Origin: Beroe forskalii
Lineage: Eukaryota; Ctenophora; Nuda; Beroida; Beroidae
Length of the DNA: 64,000 nt
Direction: 5' to 3'
Assembly: GCA_011033025.1 (NCBI GenBank)
Contig: WFMF01000409.1
Coordinates: 62,001-126,000, forward strand
The stretch's first letter is position 1. Each line of letters starts with the position of its first letter. Below are positions 48,187 through 59,105 of the stretch, in pieces. The translations under genes were made by a program, and so were the position numbers. The notes under the pieces were generated by a model that was given only the letters and a program-made list of their open reading frames with translations, was not told the origin of the DNA and did not search any database.

Positions 48187-48466
48187 GGGACAGAGAAAAG
48201 GGAACAAATTGGACTCAAAAAAGCAAATGCGGACTGGGGCAAATGGGACAAAAGTGACAGACAACTGGGGCTCAAATGATGGTGATTTTGAGCTGCAGTT
48301 TAATGTTTTTGTCTCAGCCTGTTACATAGCGGCACTTGCTGCGTTGCAACTTCCACTGTCTTTTTTCTATCATAGGTTTTGGGATAGGGAAGTGTCCTAA
48401 AAACCAGTCCCAAACTCAAGAAAAAGTAAATTGGGACAGGGGCAATTGGGACAGTGACACTCCCCC
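48187..48466 (-). mobile_element. truncated copy of the GTCCCAATTGTCCC element
   Basis: Reverse-orientation partial copy of the element at 53,463-54,145. Its end GGGACAGTGACACTCCCCC (48,448-48,466) matches that element's terminal inverted repeat, and the internal words GTTGCAACTTCCACTGTC and GACAACTGGGGCTCAAATG are shared. It lacks the other terminus. Confidence 0.75.
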
Positions 48467-49102
48467 TATATTCTATATTTGAGCAAATTTGCTTGCTGTA
48501 ATCTACGAAATGAATCAGTTTCAATTTATTGAATACTGTTCCATTGGGTAAAAGGACGTCTGACCCCCCAACCTTACATCCCCTACGTGACAACCTCTAC
48601 TTCAGTGTAATGCAAATATATAAAGGAAAGTGGGCGGGGGGCAAACCGCAAACATCCCAGTTCGATAATTGCTGCGACATTTGACCCCATCATCACATCC
48701 CCCTGATCAAGAAACACAAACCAAACGGATTGATCTGGGCATTTTCGAAGTGCGACATGTGATCCCCTATAGGCACAGTAAACTACTATGCAGCTGTGCT
48801 TGGGAACGGGGGTTTATGTGTTGCACCATCACCTGGCCTGAGGACGTTGTGTAAACCAACATGAAACCTGTCAGTATGACTCCATGAGAACTTTCCTGAC
48901 TCCATGGCCATATAATCATTGTATGACAAAAGAGAATAGAGGGCCCTTAATTTTTTCTGAGTCAGTTTGTGAGAGGGCATGGGGATTGGACGTTTAAAGA
49001 AGCCCCTCGCTCTATAGCTAACTTCACACATCTTGCGAGGCAGTTAAAATCATGGGTCGATCTTTCAGCCTTTAAGTACTTGAACTGCATAAACTTACTT
49101 AT
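48467..49102. other. gene-free spacer
   Basis: No gene or clear repeat seen. Confidence 0.4.
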
Positions 49103-51283
49103 GGTCATGTTGAAAGCTGTCTTGACAAATTTTATAGTCTATAAAATGCTTGGTTGAGGGGCTCCACAAGTATTTATCATTTTGAGTCATGTGGAGACTT
49201 CTGCCTGAGGAAATTTTACATCCATTTTTTAAAGAACGAAATTTAAAGCTTGATTGGTTCAAAAGCTATAGCCTAATATATGACGTGTGGAGCTACGTGT
49301 GGAGCAAGGCCCTCAACCAGCTCCAGATGGACATTTTTGATTGAAATTTTAGTAGCTAATGAGTTACATCATTTCACAACTTTTTATTAAGGTTTCTAAC
49401 ATTTATTCCTCAACCAATGTGGAGAAATGTTAAAAATCAATATTAAAATTCCCTCAACCAGGGGTTTTATGTCCAATTTGGAGCCAGAAATTCCAATTTT
49501 AGCTGAAGTCATCTTCTGGCCAAATGTTGGAGGCCATAAAAGTTCTCTAGTGTCCTCAACCAGTGTGGAGAACCATTTCAAATACTCTCACCTCTTCAAT
49601 TCTAAAATGTGGAAAATGAGAAATTGTGGGTAACCATCAAATTTGTATCAATTATGAAGCAACACTTTGGTTATAAAGGCCCATTTAGTATTCTGTGGCT
49701 CATCAAGGGTTTACTGACAGGATTGTTAGCTAATTGTATGATCTAGCCCTCAACCATGTGGAGCTGTACCCATATCTATAATTTATATCAGTCTCCACAT
49801 CTGGTTGAACATTCAAATCAATGTAATGTTTATTCAATGTTATCTAATATCTATTTGTGAACAAAAAAGGATGCAATCTTGAATATTATCTCAACCATGT
49901 GGAGACACTCTTCCATTTTGTATTGGCAACTATTATCAAATCTTTAGCTAATTTATTTGTCAACTTAAGATTAATTCTTGCTTTGGTTAAGGAAACCATT
50001 AACTTTTAACTGATAATATTCATGTTTGGAATTATGAACCATCAAGGTGAACGAGACTCTCAACCATGTGGAGCACACAAGTCACACATGAAAACTCACA
50101 CAACACAATAACAGTAACGGTAATTAATTTTGCTGTAGGTAATTAGATATTGTTTTGAGACTGCTCCACTTGGTTGAGTTTTTATGATGTGCCACCGACA
50201 AAACAAAACAACATGATTTTGTGATTACATATCAACGAATTACATCATCACTAAATCGCCCAAAATACTCTTATAGATCACGTTAGCCAAGTGTGTTACA
50301 AATCATGTCCCAGACTTGCATGACAGCAAGCTCCACACTGGTTGAGCTTTAGCCATTTCACTCAGCATGTTTTCAAACAGCAGTAGAAAACATCGCTGGA
50401 TTGTTCATCTTGTTCTAAATAGTAGCAAAAAATGGAACCTATATTGAAGCTGGATTATAGATGATCAATTCGTGCCCCAAATGTCTCCACATGGTTGAGT
50501 AGAGACAACTGAGTGCTGGTTTAATGTTAAGTATCAATGAATGATATTTTATGCTTGATTTAAAACCTTTAAAAGATGTACCTCTTGTTAAAAAGAGATG
50601 ATAGGTTTGTACATCTTCATTTGTGAATAAAAGGCTCCACATTGGTTGAGGATACCTATAAGGAGTCACATAACTTACTTTTTATCTATATTCTTCCTGT
50701 CATAGCGATCAAAGACCCTTTCTGGTTAAAAAGGCGACTTAAATTGAACTTAAAGCACTTTTCATTAACATTCAATTCATTAGAATGCAGCTCCACAATG
50801 GTTGAGGACTGTAACACATTTCAATCATGGAAAATTGGAATCATATATGTTTGTTTTAGTTTTTAACAAAGGTTTGACATCTCTATTCACTAAACTTTTG
50901 ATTCTGTGAACGTTCAAAAATTGCCTTAGATTAAGAAGGATGCTCCACATCAGTTGAGTAACCAAGGTTACTCAACCGGGGTGAAGTATGTTCTCAAGGC
51001 ATTTCCAGAGATAAATCAATTTCAAAAATTATGTTTAACCTAATGCTGCTCTCTGGAATCCTATGAACAAAAACCTGGTTAATTCTAGTCACTGGCTCCA
51101 CAGTGGTTGAGATACAGACCTAAAATTGGTATCATAAGACATTTCAATCACTGTGCAATAACGTCATTAAGTATCATCTCAAAATTATGTGTATAAGTAC
51201 TAATAACACGTAATTAACATTTTGGGGTGAAAAATGGGTAAAAATCGGTCCTCAAATGTGTCAAGACAGCTTTCAACATGACC
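49103..51283. mobile_element. non-coding inverted element with phased 15-16 bp motif array
   Basis: Bounded by a perfect 25-bp inverted repeat (49,103-49,127, starting GGTCATGTTGAAAG; complement at 51,259-51,283). Inside, a 15-16 bp motif recurs between unrelated sequences. As CTCAACC-N2/3-GTGGAG: 49,409, 49,555, 49,749, 49,890 and 50,059 (half-sites at 49,187, 49,296, 49,310 and 49,453). As its complement CTCCAC-N3/4-GGTTGAG: 49,793, 50,164, 50,331, 50,485, 50,635, 50,791, 50,943 and 51,096. Right-half spacing is 150-167 bp. Orientation flips near 50,110, so the whole is roughly mirror-symmetric. No coding frame is present. It could be a non-autonomous DNA transposon with subterminal transposase sites. 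I see no target-site duplication, so the true ends may differ. Confidence 0.65.
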
Positions 51284-51749
51284 TTATTGAGGACTGCTAG
51301 GGCACGTAAATGCCATCCCAAGGTCATTTAGGTAATGCATGGAGACAGTTGAATGAATGAATGAATAAAATGTTTACAGCACAATTACAATGTATATATT
51401 TTCCCGAGTTTATATAAATGAAGCTTCTAATTTGTGCTGAGAGAGAACACTCAGCCAATAATTAAGTTAACTCAGGAAATCATACATGTATTTGAATTAA
51501 TAATGAAATAGTTTAAACAAGCCTGGCAAGGATAAGAATATATGGGGTGGATTTACAGTAGGGATGATCTGCACTTGAATTAAATAAGGGTTTGAAGTCT
51601 CAAGTCGGAGACCATTACCAACTTTCTTACTTCCTTCGATATTGACAACATAAAACAGCATTAATTATACCTACTAGTCGGTTCCCGTCCTACGGACGGC
51701 GAATGATGGCAGCCGTATGAGCTAACGGCCACATGTCCCTTAGAGTGAT
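51284..51749. other. spacer with one half of a dispersed repeat
   Basis: 51,370-51,470 (TTTACAGCACAATTA ... GTGCTGAGAGAGA) is similar in the same orientation to 52,750-52,840 (TTTACAGCACAATTA ... GTGCTGAGGGAAA). No gene seen. Confidence 0.45.
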
Positions 51750-52372
51750 TTTGACCAAAGTGAGTTTTGAGGGGAAATTCGAACTTTAATTTCTGTGAAA
51801 AAGCTTCCCACGCCTCAACGGTGTCCAATATTGCCGACAATATTCTCAAAACCTTTAGTCATCATAAGCAACTCATAGCGGAAGGAATTTTGAAAAAATT
51901 CGAAACTTTGATTTTTGTGAAAAAAGGGCGTGGCCTCCACGCCCCTCAGGGTGACCCAATTTCGGACAAAATTCTCAAAATTAGTATTCATCATAAGGAA
52001 CTCGATGGCGGAAGGAATTTTGAAAAAATTCGAAAGTTTAATTTTGCGAAAAAAGGGCGTGGCCTACCGCCCCTCAGGGTGACCCAATAACTCGGACAAA
52101 ATTCTCAAAATTTTATTCATCATGAGCAACTCAATGGCGAAGGAATTTTGAAAAAATTCGAAAGTTCAATTTTGCGGAAAAAAGGGCGTGGCCTCCCACG
52201 CCCTCAGAAGGTGACCCAATAATTCGGACAAAATTTCTCAAAATTTTTATTCATCATAAGCAACTCGATGGCGAAGGAATTTTGAAAAATTCAGAAAGTT
52301 TAATTTTGCGAAAAAAAAGGGCGTGGCCTCCCTCAGGGTGGCCGAAAAAATTTCTCATTATTTTTCTGATTT
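51750..52372. repeat. tandem satellite, about five units of 130 bp
   Basis: Units of 129-133 bp. GAAGGAATTTTGAAAAA recurs at 51,881, 52,011, 52,140 and 52,273, with AAAAAAGGGCGTGGCC and GGTGACCCAAT in each. The first unit is most diverged and the last is truncated. A single relative occurs at 48,085. Open frames across it are by-products of the repeat. Confidence 0.9.
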
Positions 52373-52884
52373 ATTATAAAGTTTTTGCAACACGACTAAA
52401 GAATAATTTCGTTGCCTACTTGAATTTGCTAACGCCTGCCAGCACATATATATATATATTAACAACACGCATTATATATAGTAAGATTGAGCATGAACAA
52501 TGACAATTTTTGACTGCTTCAACCAGCTTGGTGGACATCCCCCCTGTGATAGACCATTCAAATGAGCAGGAAAATGTCAGTTGTGGAAGTTGTAATATCT
52601 AGTAACATTTTAGTTGCAACCTTCAACTAAAATGTTCCTGGACGAAACCATGAATAAAAAAGGGAAAAACGGCCAATGAGCAATTGGCTGATTTCGAGAA
52701 TTTTCTAGACAAATGGAAAGGGGACTTACTTCAGTTCAATTCAATTATATGTTTTACAGCACAATTAGATAAAATATATACTGCTTCTAATTATAAAGGA
52801 GGCTTTTCTGGTTGTGCTGAGGGAAAGCACCAAGGCAATCATTAAGACTGTTGAAAGGGCCACCCCAAAAAAGGACTATCTATA

Positions 52885-53203
52885 CATATATGTAAAACAG
52901 GCTGAGACAAAAAACACTTTAGTTATACTGTTGCTCAAAAACACAATGATCCATTGAGCCCCAGTTGTCTCTATCACTTTTGTCCCAAATGTCCCATTTG
53001 TCCCAGTCTGCATTTGCTTCTTTGAGTCCCATTTTCTCTGTCCCATTTGTCCCAATTCCCAAATGTCCCAGTCTGTATTCACTTTTAGAGTCCCATTTGT
53101 TTCATTTCCTCTGTGCCATTTGTCACAATTGTCCCTGCCCCCATCCAATTTTTCTTGAGTTAGGGACAATTGGGACAGTGACATCTCCTCCCTTCCTATA
53201 GTC
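52885..53203 (+). mobile_element. partial copy of the GTCCCAATTGTCCC element
   Basis: Same-strand partial copy of the right part of 53,463-54,145. It begins CAGGCTGAGACAAAAAAC, includes GAGCCCCAGTTGTCTCT, and ends GGGACAGTGACATCTCC at the terminus. The internal GTCCCA repeats are shorter and more diverged. Confidence 0.75.
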
Positions 53204-53462
53204 ATGCCAAGTGCACACACATAGTGGCCTATTTTGGGTCATAAGATGGCAATTTTGGGTCATAATATGGCCATAATGGCCACAATTTGAAAGAAATCGG
53301 ATTTATAATATTTACATATTATACATATGATTCTTTCTGCATCAGTAAGAAGAGACAAAGAGCTGAATTTTTATTTAGGCCCCAAAAAAAGTTTGAGCCT
53401 ATTTGGCAAAAATGGGCTCAAAATGAGGTATCTTCAATCTTTCATGCTTAAGTCTGGTTAAA

Positions 53463-54145
53463 GGGGGGAGTTTCACTGTCCCAATTGTCCCTGTCCCAAT
53501 TTACTTTTTTTTGAGTTTGGGACTGGTTTTTGGGACAATTGGGACAACTGGGACATTTGGGACAATCGGGACAAACGAAAACTTGAAAAAATCAGTAATT
53601 TTTCATTTTTACATTGGTCAATGATTTTCTATCATTGAAATAAAAGTTATATCCATACTACAATCCTAAGTACGAGTTTTGGTTGTGTTTGTTTGCAGTT
53701 GTTAAGTGTTCCCACTTCCCTATCCCAAAACCCATGATAGGATAAAGACAGTGGCAGTTGCAACACAGCAAGTGACGCTATGTAACAGGCTGTGAGACAA
53801 AAATACTGATCTGCCGCTCAAAAACACAATCATTTGAGCCCCAGTTGTCTCTGTCACTTTTGTCCCAATTGTCCCAAATGTCCCATTTGTCCCAAATGTC
53901 CCATTTGTCCCAGTCTGTATTCACTTTTTTGAGTCCAATTTGTTCCATTTTCTCTGTCCCATTTGTCCCAATTGTCCCAAATGTCCCAAATGTCCCAATT
54001 GTCCCAGTCCACATTCACTTTTTTGAGTCCCATTTGTTCCATTTTCTCTGTCCCATTTGTCCCAATTGTCCCATTTGTCCCAATTGTCCCTGTCCCAATC
54101 CACTTTTTTCTTGAGTTTGGGACAATTGGGACAGTGACACCCCCC
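53463..54145 (+). mobile_element. TTAA(A)-flanked non-autonomous DNA element built of GTCCCAATT repeats
   Basis: 683 bp with terminal inverted repeats (left GGGGGGAGTTTCACTGTCCC, right complement GGGGGGTGTCACTGTCCC) flanked by the direct repeat TTAAA (53,458-53,462 and 54,146-54,150). TTAA targets are used by the piggyBac superfamily, so a piggyBac-type MITE is likely. The interior is largely a 9-10 bp minisatellite (GTCCCAATT/GTCCCATTT) in both orientations. Open frames across it (MSQLSQMSQMS type) are repeat artefacts. Confidence 0.8.
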
Positions 54146-54246
54146 TTAAAGTTGACTGAAGGATCATAAAACAGCAGTGTTAATCAAAGTTTGAGAATAT
54201 CACAAGGTGTCACAAGGACCAACCTAATTAGTCCATTTGTTCTACA

Positions 54247-54741
54247 AAGAATAGACAAAATGATAGTACTGTGAACTTCATCCTTGAATTCAAGGTACCA
54301 AGTAAGACAGAGTCTTTGCGGAATTTTCGATTAATTCATGACATTAATCATCATCAATAAATTAGTCAGGTTAATATTTACATTGAATAGAGTATTATCA
54401 GAGTTATCACGTTGTCACGTATATCTCGTAATAATTCATGATAAGGTATACATAAATTTCATAATCTCTAAGGGTACGAACGAATATTCAAACATATTTT
54501 CATATGACTTGTCCTTAGAGAATATGAATTTATTCATTCGTGTTGCCTTATCATGAATTATTACGAGATATACACGTGACAACGTGATAACTTCTGATAA
54601 TATCCTTCTATTCAATAAATAACTGACTCAATTTAGCTGATGATTAATGTCATGAATTAATCAAAATTCCAAAGACTCTGTCTTACTTGGTACCTTGAAT
54701 TCGAGGATGAAGTTCACAGTACTATCATTTTGTCTATTCTT
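54247..54741. repeat. foldback element with 200-bp arms
   Basis: Arms 54,247-54,446 and 54,546-54,741 are inverted copies (outer GAATAGACAAAATGATAGTA; inner TTCATGATAAGG) around a 100-bp centre. Directly repeated host-like words lie outside: TTCTACAAAGAA at 54,240 and 54,780, and ACCTAATTAGTC at 54,222 and 54,797. These may reflect an older duplication around the insertion. No coding capacity. Confidence 0.8.
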
Positions 54742-55340
54742 CCTATCAAAAGTAAATAGAGGAATAACCCACAATGTCATTCTACAAAGAAGACTACCTA
54801 ATTAGTCTTTAGTACATTTATATTACTTGTTTTTGGGAGTTATGCTCCTAAGATAACCTTCATTGGGTCTAAGGAATTCCTTTACTCCCAAAGGGGCTCC
54901 CAAGATCAACATCAAAAATAGCTAAGATGAGAAATTTTGTTTTATGCCCTAGAATAATTAATTAATTAATTAGTTCTCATGATATAAAGTGTGTCATGAT
55001 ATAAAGTGTGTCATGAGAACTAGAATATAACTAACAGGTTTCAACAGTTTTCCTAAAACAATGTTCAAGATACATCTGAAAGTTAATTTCCTGTAAATGG
55101 TGGGTGAGCAATGAAGTTAGCACTGCAAACCCACAATATGAAAATACAGAGCTTTGGCTAGGAACAATGTTCTATCAAGGGGTAAAAACCTACAAGTAGC
55201 TAGCATTCTGCTCCATGAGAAACATCATAAACAGGAAATTGACCCCATAAGGCTAAGTGTTGTGTAATATTGATAGAATAATTGCTCACCTGGGGATATA
55301 GGGTTATAGGCTCAACTGCAGCTATTACAACCCCGATGCG
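54742..55340. other. spacer
   Basis: No gene seen. TGATATAAAGTGTGTCA is repeated directly at 54,979-55,015. Confidence 0.4.
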
Positions 55341-55821
55341 CGAGGTTGCGCTACATGCTAGTACCTTGTGCGCAGTTTTGGGAATTGCACCAATTTCGCG
55401 ACAACATCGCACGATTTGAGGGTCTAAACTTAAGAAAAATGAATTTTGAAGGTGACCATTCAATAGAGCTCAGCTGTACGAGTTTATAGGTGAAAAGATC
55501 ATTAAGATACGCTATTCCTACCAGGAGTTATGTTCAATAACAGTTCGCAACAGAAAACACGTTTTTCTAATTGCGCCGTCTTCCATGGTTCATTGTGGAG
55601 CTCAGGAGCATGATATCCAAAATCTAAGATCAACTTGAAGTACAAAATTTTATCCTCTAGCGATTCCCGAAAGTTTCAAGTCTCTATCTTCAAAAATGTG
55701 GATTTCTATAGAACGACACCACGAGTCGGTGTAAAATTGGTGTAAATTTATCCCGAATGAGGTTGCGCTACAAAATTGTAGATGAATTTTGCCGAGCCGC
55801 GCGCGCTGTAGCGCAACCTCG
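55341..55821. repeat. inverted pair of CGAGGTTGCGCTACA
   Basis: CGAGGTTGCGCTACA at 55,341 and its complement ending at 55,821 face each other, with a third copy (GAGGTTGCGCTACA) at 55,759. It may be a MITE with short ends. The remaining sequence is not obviously symmetric. Confidence 0.45.
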
Positions 55822-56831
55822 CTCATTTCGATTGATAAATCAACGTCTTGATCCGAGATCGTATCGACAAGAAATTTCGATTTTCCTTGTGAATTTGCAT
55901 TAAACAAGACGACAGCAGCATCTTCACAAATCTGCTAATTATTGATATTGATTAACTAATTATTTGTCATTTCAGGCGACTCACATAAGGTGAAACAGAA
56001 TCTGAGATGCTGGGGTACAAGAACCGGAGAAAAATTCTCAACAATTCTACCAACAGATGAGATTAAGAGGTAATTTCAGATGGCACAGATTTTCGTGATT
56101 AATATTCCATTACAAAATATTTCCTTGTATTTCATTGAGACAAAGAAGTACTGAAAATCGATCACATTATCACGGTTTTGGTCGCTAAAACAGTGTAGCA
56201 TTTTGGCCTACAAGCAATACCCTATATCTTAAACACACATGATGCTTTGAAAGTGTCCACCATAAGATTTTAAGCAGCAAAGTGGGGAACCTCGAAATTT
56301 TCTACCTACAACACTTTACCGCATGATTTTTCAACTATAGACTAAGGTTAGGGTCTTGGTTAGGGTATGGAATAGGGTCAAGGGTTTGGGTTGGGTTAAG
56401 GGTATGGTTAGGGTCAGAGAAGAGATAAAGTGCTGTGAGGTAAAATTTCTGAGGTTTCATGAGGCAAAAAACAAGCAAATGAAGGACTTTTGTCAGTTGA
56501 TTATCAGCAAAACATGGTGGCAATGGGAAGTAGTCAAGCTCTCGCCTCACGAAATTAAATGCTAAAATTACTGTTATCTATAGTCCAGCAGCGAACAGAA
56601 ATATTTAAGTATAAAAAGAACTGACTTTGAAATAGAAATTATGTCAAATTAACATCACTTCTAACAGCAGTGGATAAATCTCGAATCAAATAGCCGAGAG
56701 AACAGTGAACTGCAGTGAAAGCAGTGATAGCAGCAGGCCAAATTCTGTGAAAGCAATCATTTCGAGAAAGTTAAAATCATACGCAAGCAAGAGAAGTAAA
56801 AAGATACAAAATCGAACACGAGAGAATTAAA
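55822..56831. other. spacer
   Basis: No gene seen. At 56,343-56,420 an irregular GGTTAGGGT-like run (GGTTAGGGTCTTGG, TATGGTTAGGGTCAG) occurs. It is too irregular to call telomeric. Confidence 0.4.
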
Positions 56832-59097
56832 GGCTATATACTGGGTGAACTGCAGTTCATATGAAGTCGCCGCGCACTTCATATGAATTCATATGAATTC
56901 ATATGAGTTCATTTGAATGCGTTTACCAGTTCAATAAATTTTTATATGAATGAACTTCATATGAACTTCATATGAATTCATATGAACTTCATATGAACTC
57001 CACCTAGTTCATATGAACTTCATATGAACTCATATGAATTCATTAAACACGGATGAACTAGTTCACCAAAATTTAGTGAACTGAGATGCATATGAATTCA
57101 TATGAACTCATATGCATTCCAGTTCGCCTTGAATTCATATGAACTAGGATGTTCATCTCGCGGACTCCAGTTCAACGGAGTTCAACGCAGTTCAACGGAG
57201 TTCAACGCAGTTCAACGCAGTTCAACGCAGTTCAACGAATTCATCTCGAAGTTCATCTAGAAGGTCAAAATGATAACTTAACAGATATTTCGGGATGGAT
57301 CAAAAAATGGATCAGCGACGTACGAGAGCGGCAGTGCGGCACCGCAGTGCCGCGTTGACGCCAGGGCAGTGCCATGGTGAAGCCACGAGGACGCCACTAC
57401 TGGGCAACGATGAAGCCACAAGGGGCGCCCACGGTGACATCATGGCAGTCATGGCAGTTCCACTGTGAAGCCATGGCGTCTTCATGACCGTCGTGGCTTA
57501 CACCATGGCACTGCCCTATGCGTCGATGTGTGGCGACTGGCGCTACCATGGGGCCCTCTTGGCGTTGCTGCTCTGATCTATGCCCGATAAGTCTCTCATT
57601 CCGTTGACTGCTGAGTGGCGTCACCTATTGAAAGGCTTTTTCAATTTTAAAGAGGCTGTTAAACTTCACCAAATTAGCTGCATCTTGATCCATTTCACTA
57701 AAAGGGCTTCCAAAATCAAATAGTTAAAATCAGACTCAAGTCTTAATGAGCTCTTCCATAAACGATTTTTTCGTACTCTTGTTAAGTGTACAGTCACGTG
57801 ACAGCTAAAAATTTCACTTACATCATGAATTAACTCTAGTCACTCTACAACACTCAGTGACTCGACGACTCAAATAGACTCGATGCCTCAACTCGACGAC
57901 TTGATTTGGCGACTCTCTGACTTGTCTCAACGACTTTGACTCGACGACTCGGCTCAACGACTCGACTCGACGACTTCGACGACTCGACTTCGACGACTCG
58001 GCGACTCGGCTCGACGACTCGACTCGACTCGACTCGACTCGACGACTTCGACTCGACGACTCGGCTTCGACGACTCGACTCGGCGACTCGACTTCGACGA
58101 CTTCGACTCGACGACTCGACGACTCGACTCGGCGACTCGGCTCGGCGACTCGACGACTCGGCGACTCGACTCGGCGACTCGACTCGACGACTCGACTTCG
58201 ACGACTCGGCTAATCGACTCGACTAAGTCGTCGAATCATTGAGTTGTCAGGTCGTCGAGTCGTCGAGTCGTCGAGTCGTCGGTCGAGTCGTCGAGAAGTC
58301 GAGTCGAGTCGAGTCGTCGAGTCGAGTCGAGTCGTCGAGTCGAGTCGTCGAGTCGGAGTCGTCGAGTCGAGTCGTCGAGTCGAGTCGAAGTCGTCGAGTC
58401 GTCACTCGAGTCGTCGAGTCAGTCGTCGAGTCAAGTCAGTCATTGAGTCAAGTCATTGACTACCTCCGCTGTCAGATAACATTTCTATCTACATTATTAT
58501 TTTCTCATTCCTAATGAGCTAATGGAATTGGAAATTTGGAAGGACGTGTTGCGTAAAATAAGTGCTCGCAGTGGAGGGTAGGGTAACACTAACAGTTACA
58601 TACAGTCGTTTAGGTCTATTCTGTTGCAAAGCTAAGTTTTTCCAAAATAACATATTGTTATTCCCATTGAGTGACATGAACTCAGGTGAACTCAAATGAA
58701 CTCAGGTGAACTCCAGTTCAACGCAGTTCAACGCAGTTCAACGCAGTTCAACGTAGTTCAACGCAGTTCAATGAATTCAGGTGAACTCCAGTTCAACGCA
58801 GTTCATATGAATGAACTAGTTCATTCATATGAATTCATATGCATCTCAGTTCACTAAATTTTGGTGAACAAGTTCATCCGTGTTTAATGAATTCATATGA
58901 ATTCATATGAAGTTCATATGAACTTGGTGGAGTTCATATGAAGTTCATATGAATTCATGTGAAGTTCATATGAAGTTCATTCATATAAAATTTATTGAAC
59001 TGGTAAACGCATTCATATGAACTCATATGAATTCATATGAATTCATATGAAGTGCGCGGCGACTTCATATGAACTGCAGTTCACCCAGTATATAGCC
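56832..59097. mobile_element. foldback transposon with about 280-bp repeat-built arms and 8-bp TSD
   Basis: Starts GGCTATATACTGGGTGAAC at 56,832 and ends with its complement at 59,097. GAATTAAA is duplicated on both sides (56,824-56,831 and 59,098-59,105). The arms, to about 57,110 and from about 58,812, consist largely of the palindromic word TTCATATGAA in variants. Inside are direct arrays of AGTTCAACGC (57,169-57,238 and 58,713-58,775), a 600-bp unique part and a mirrored TCGAC array. No transposase frame. Long arms made of short repeats and an 8-bp TSD are typical of foldback or Mutator-like elements; hAT or P types also make 8-bp TSDs. Confidence 0.85.
57850..58465. repeat. mirrored CTCGACGACT / AGTCGTCGAG array
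   Basis: Left of about 58,228 the sequence is permutations of CGACTCGACGA; right of it the same is reverse-complemented (GTCGAGTCGTCGAG). This makes a 600-bp foldback at the core of the larger element. Several frames stay open (Arg/Ser/Val-rich) only because the repeat lacks stops. Confidence 0.9.
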
Positions 59098-59105
59098 GAA
59101 TTAAA

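Noticed and set aside
49103-51283. Calling the phased array a CRISPR locus
   Set aside because: The repeat/spacer look is similar, but spacers are about 135 bp, repeats 15-16 bp and orientation reverses midway. The host is a eukaryote and no cas-like gene is present.
51767-52503. Open frames across the 130-bp satellite
   Set aside because: They repeat the satellite period and drift between frames as indels occur.
53778-54169. Open frames such as SQLSQMSQMSQLSQ on plus and WDNWDKWD on minus
   Set aside because: Translations of the GTCCCAATT minisatellite in a transposon, not proteins.
56343-56420. Interstitial telomeric repeat (GGTTAGGGT-like words)
   Set aside because: Spacing and sequence are too irregular; only two or three partial matches to TTAGGG.
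57936-58514. Arg/Ser-rich open frames across the TCGAC array
   Set aside because: They exist only because the repeat unit lacks stop codons.
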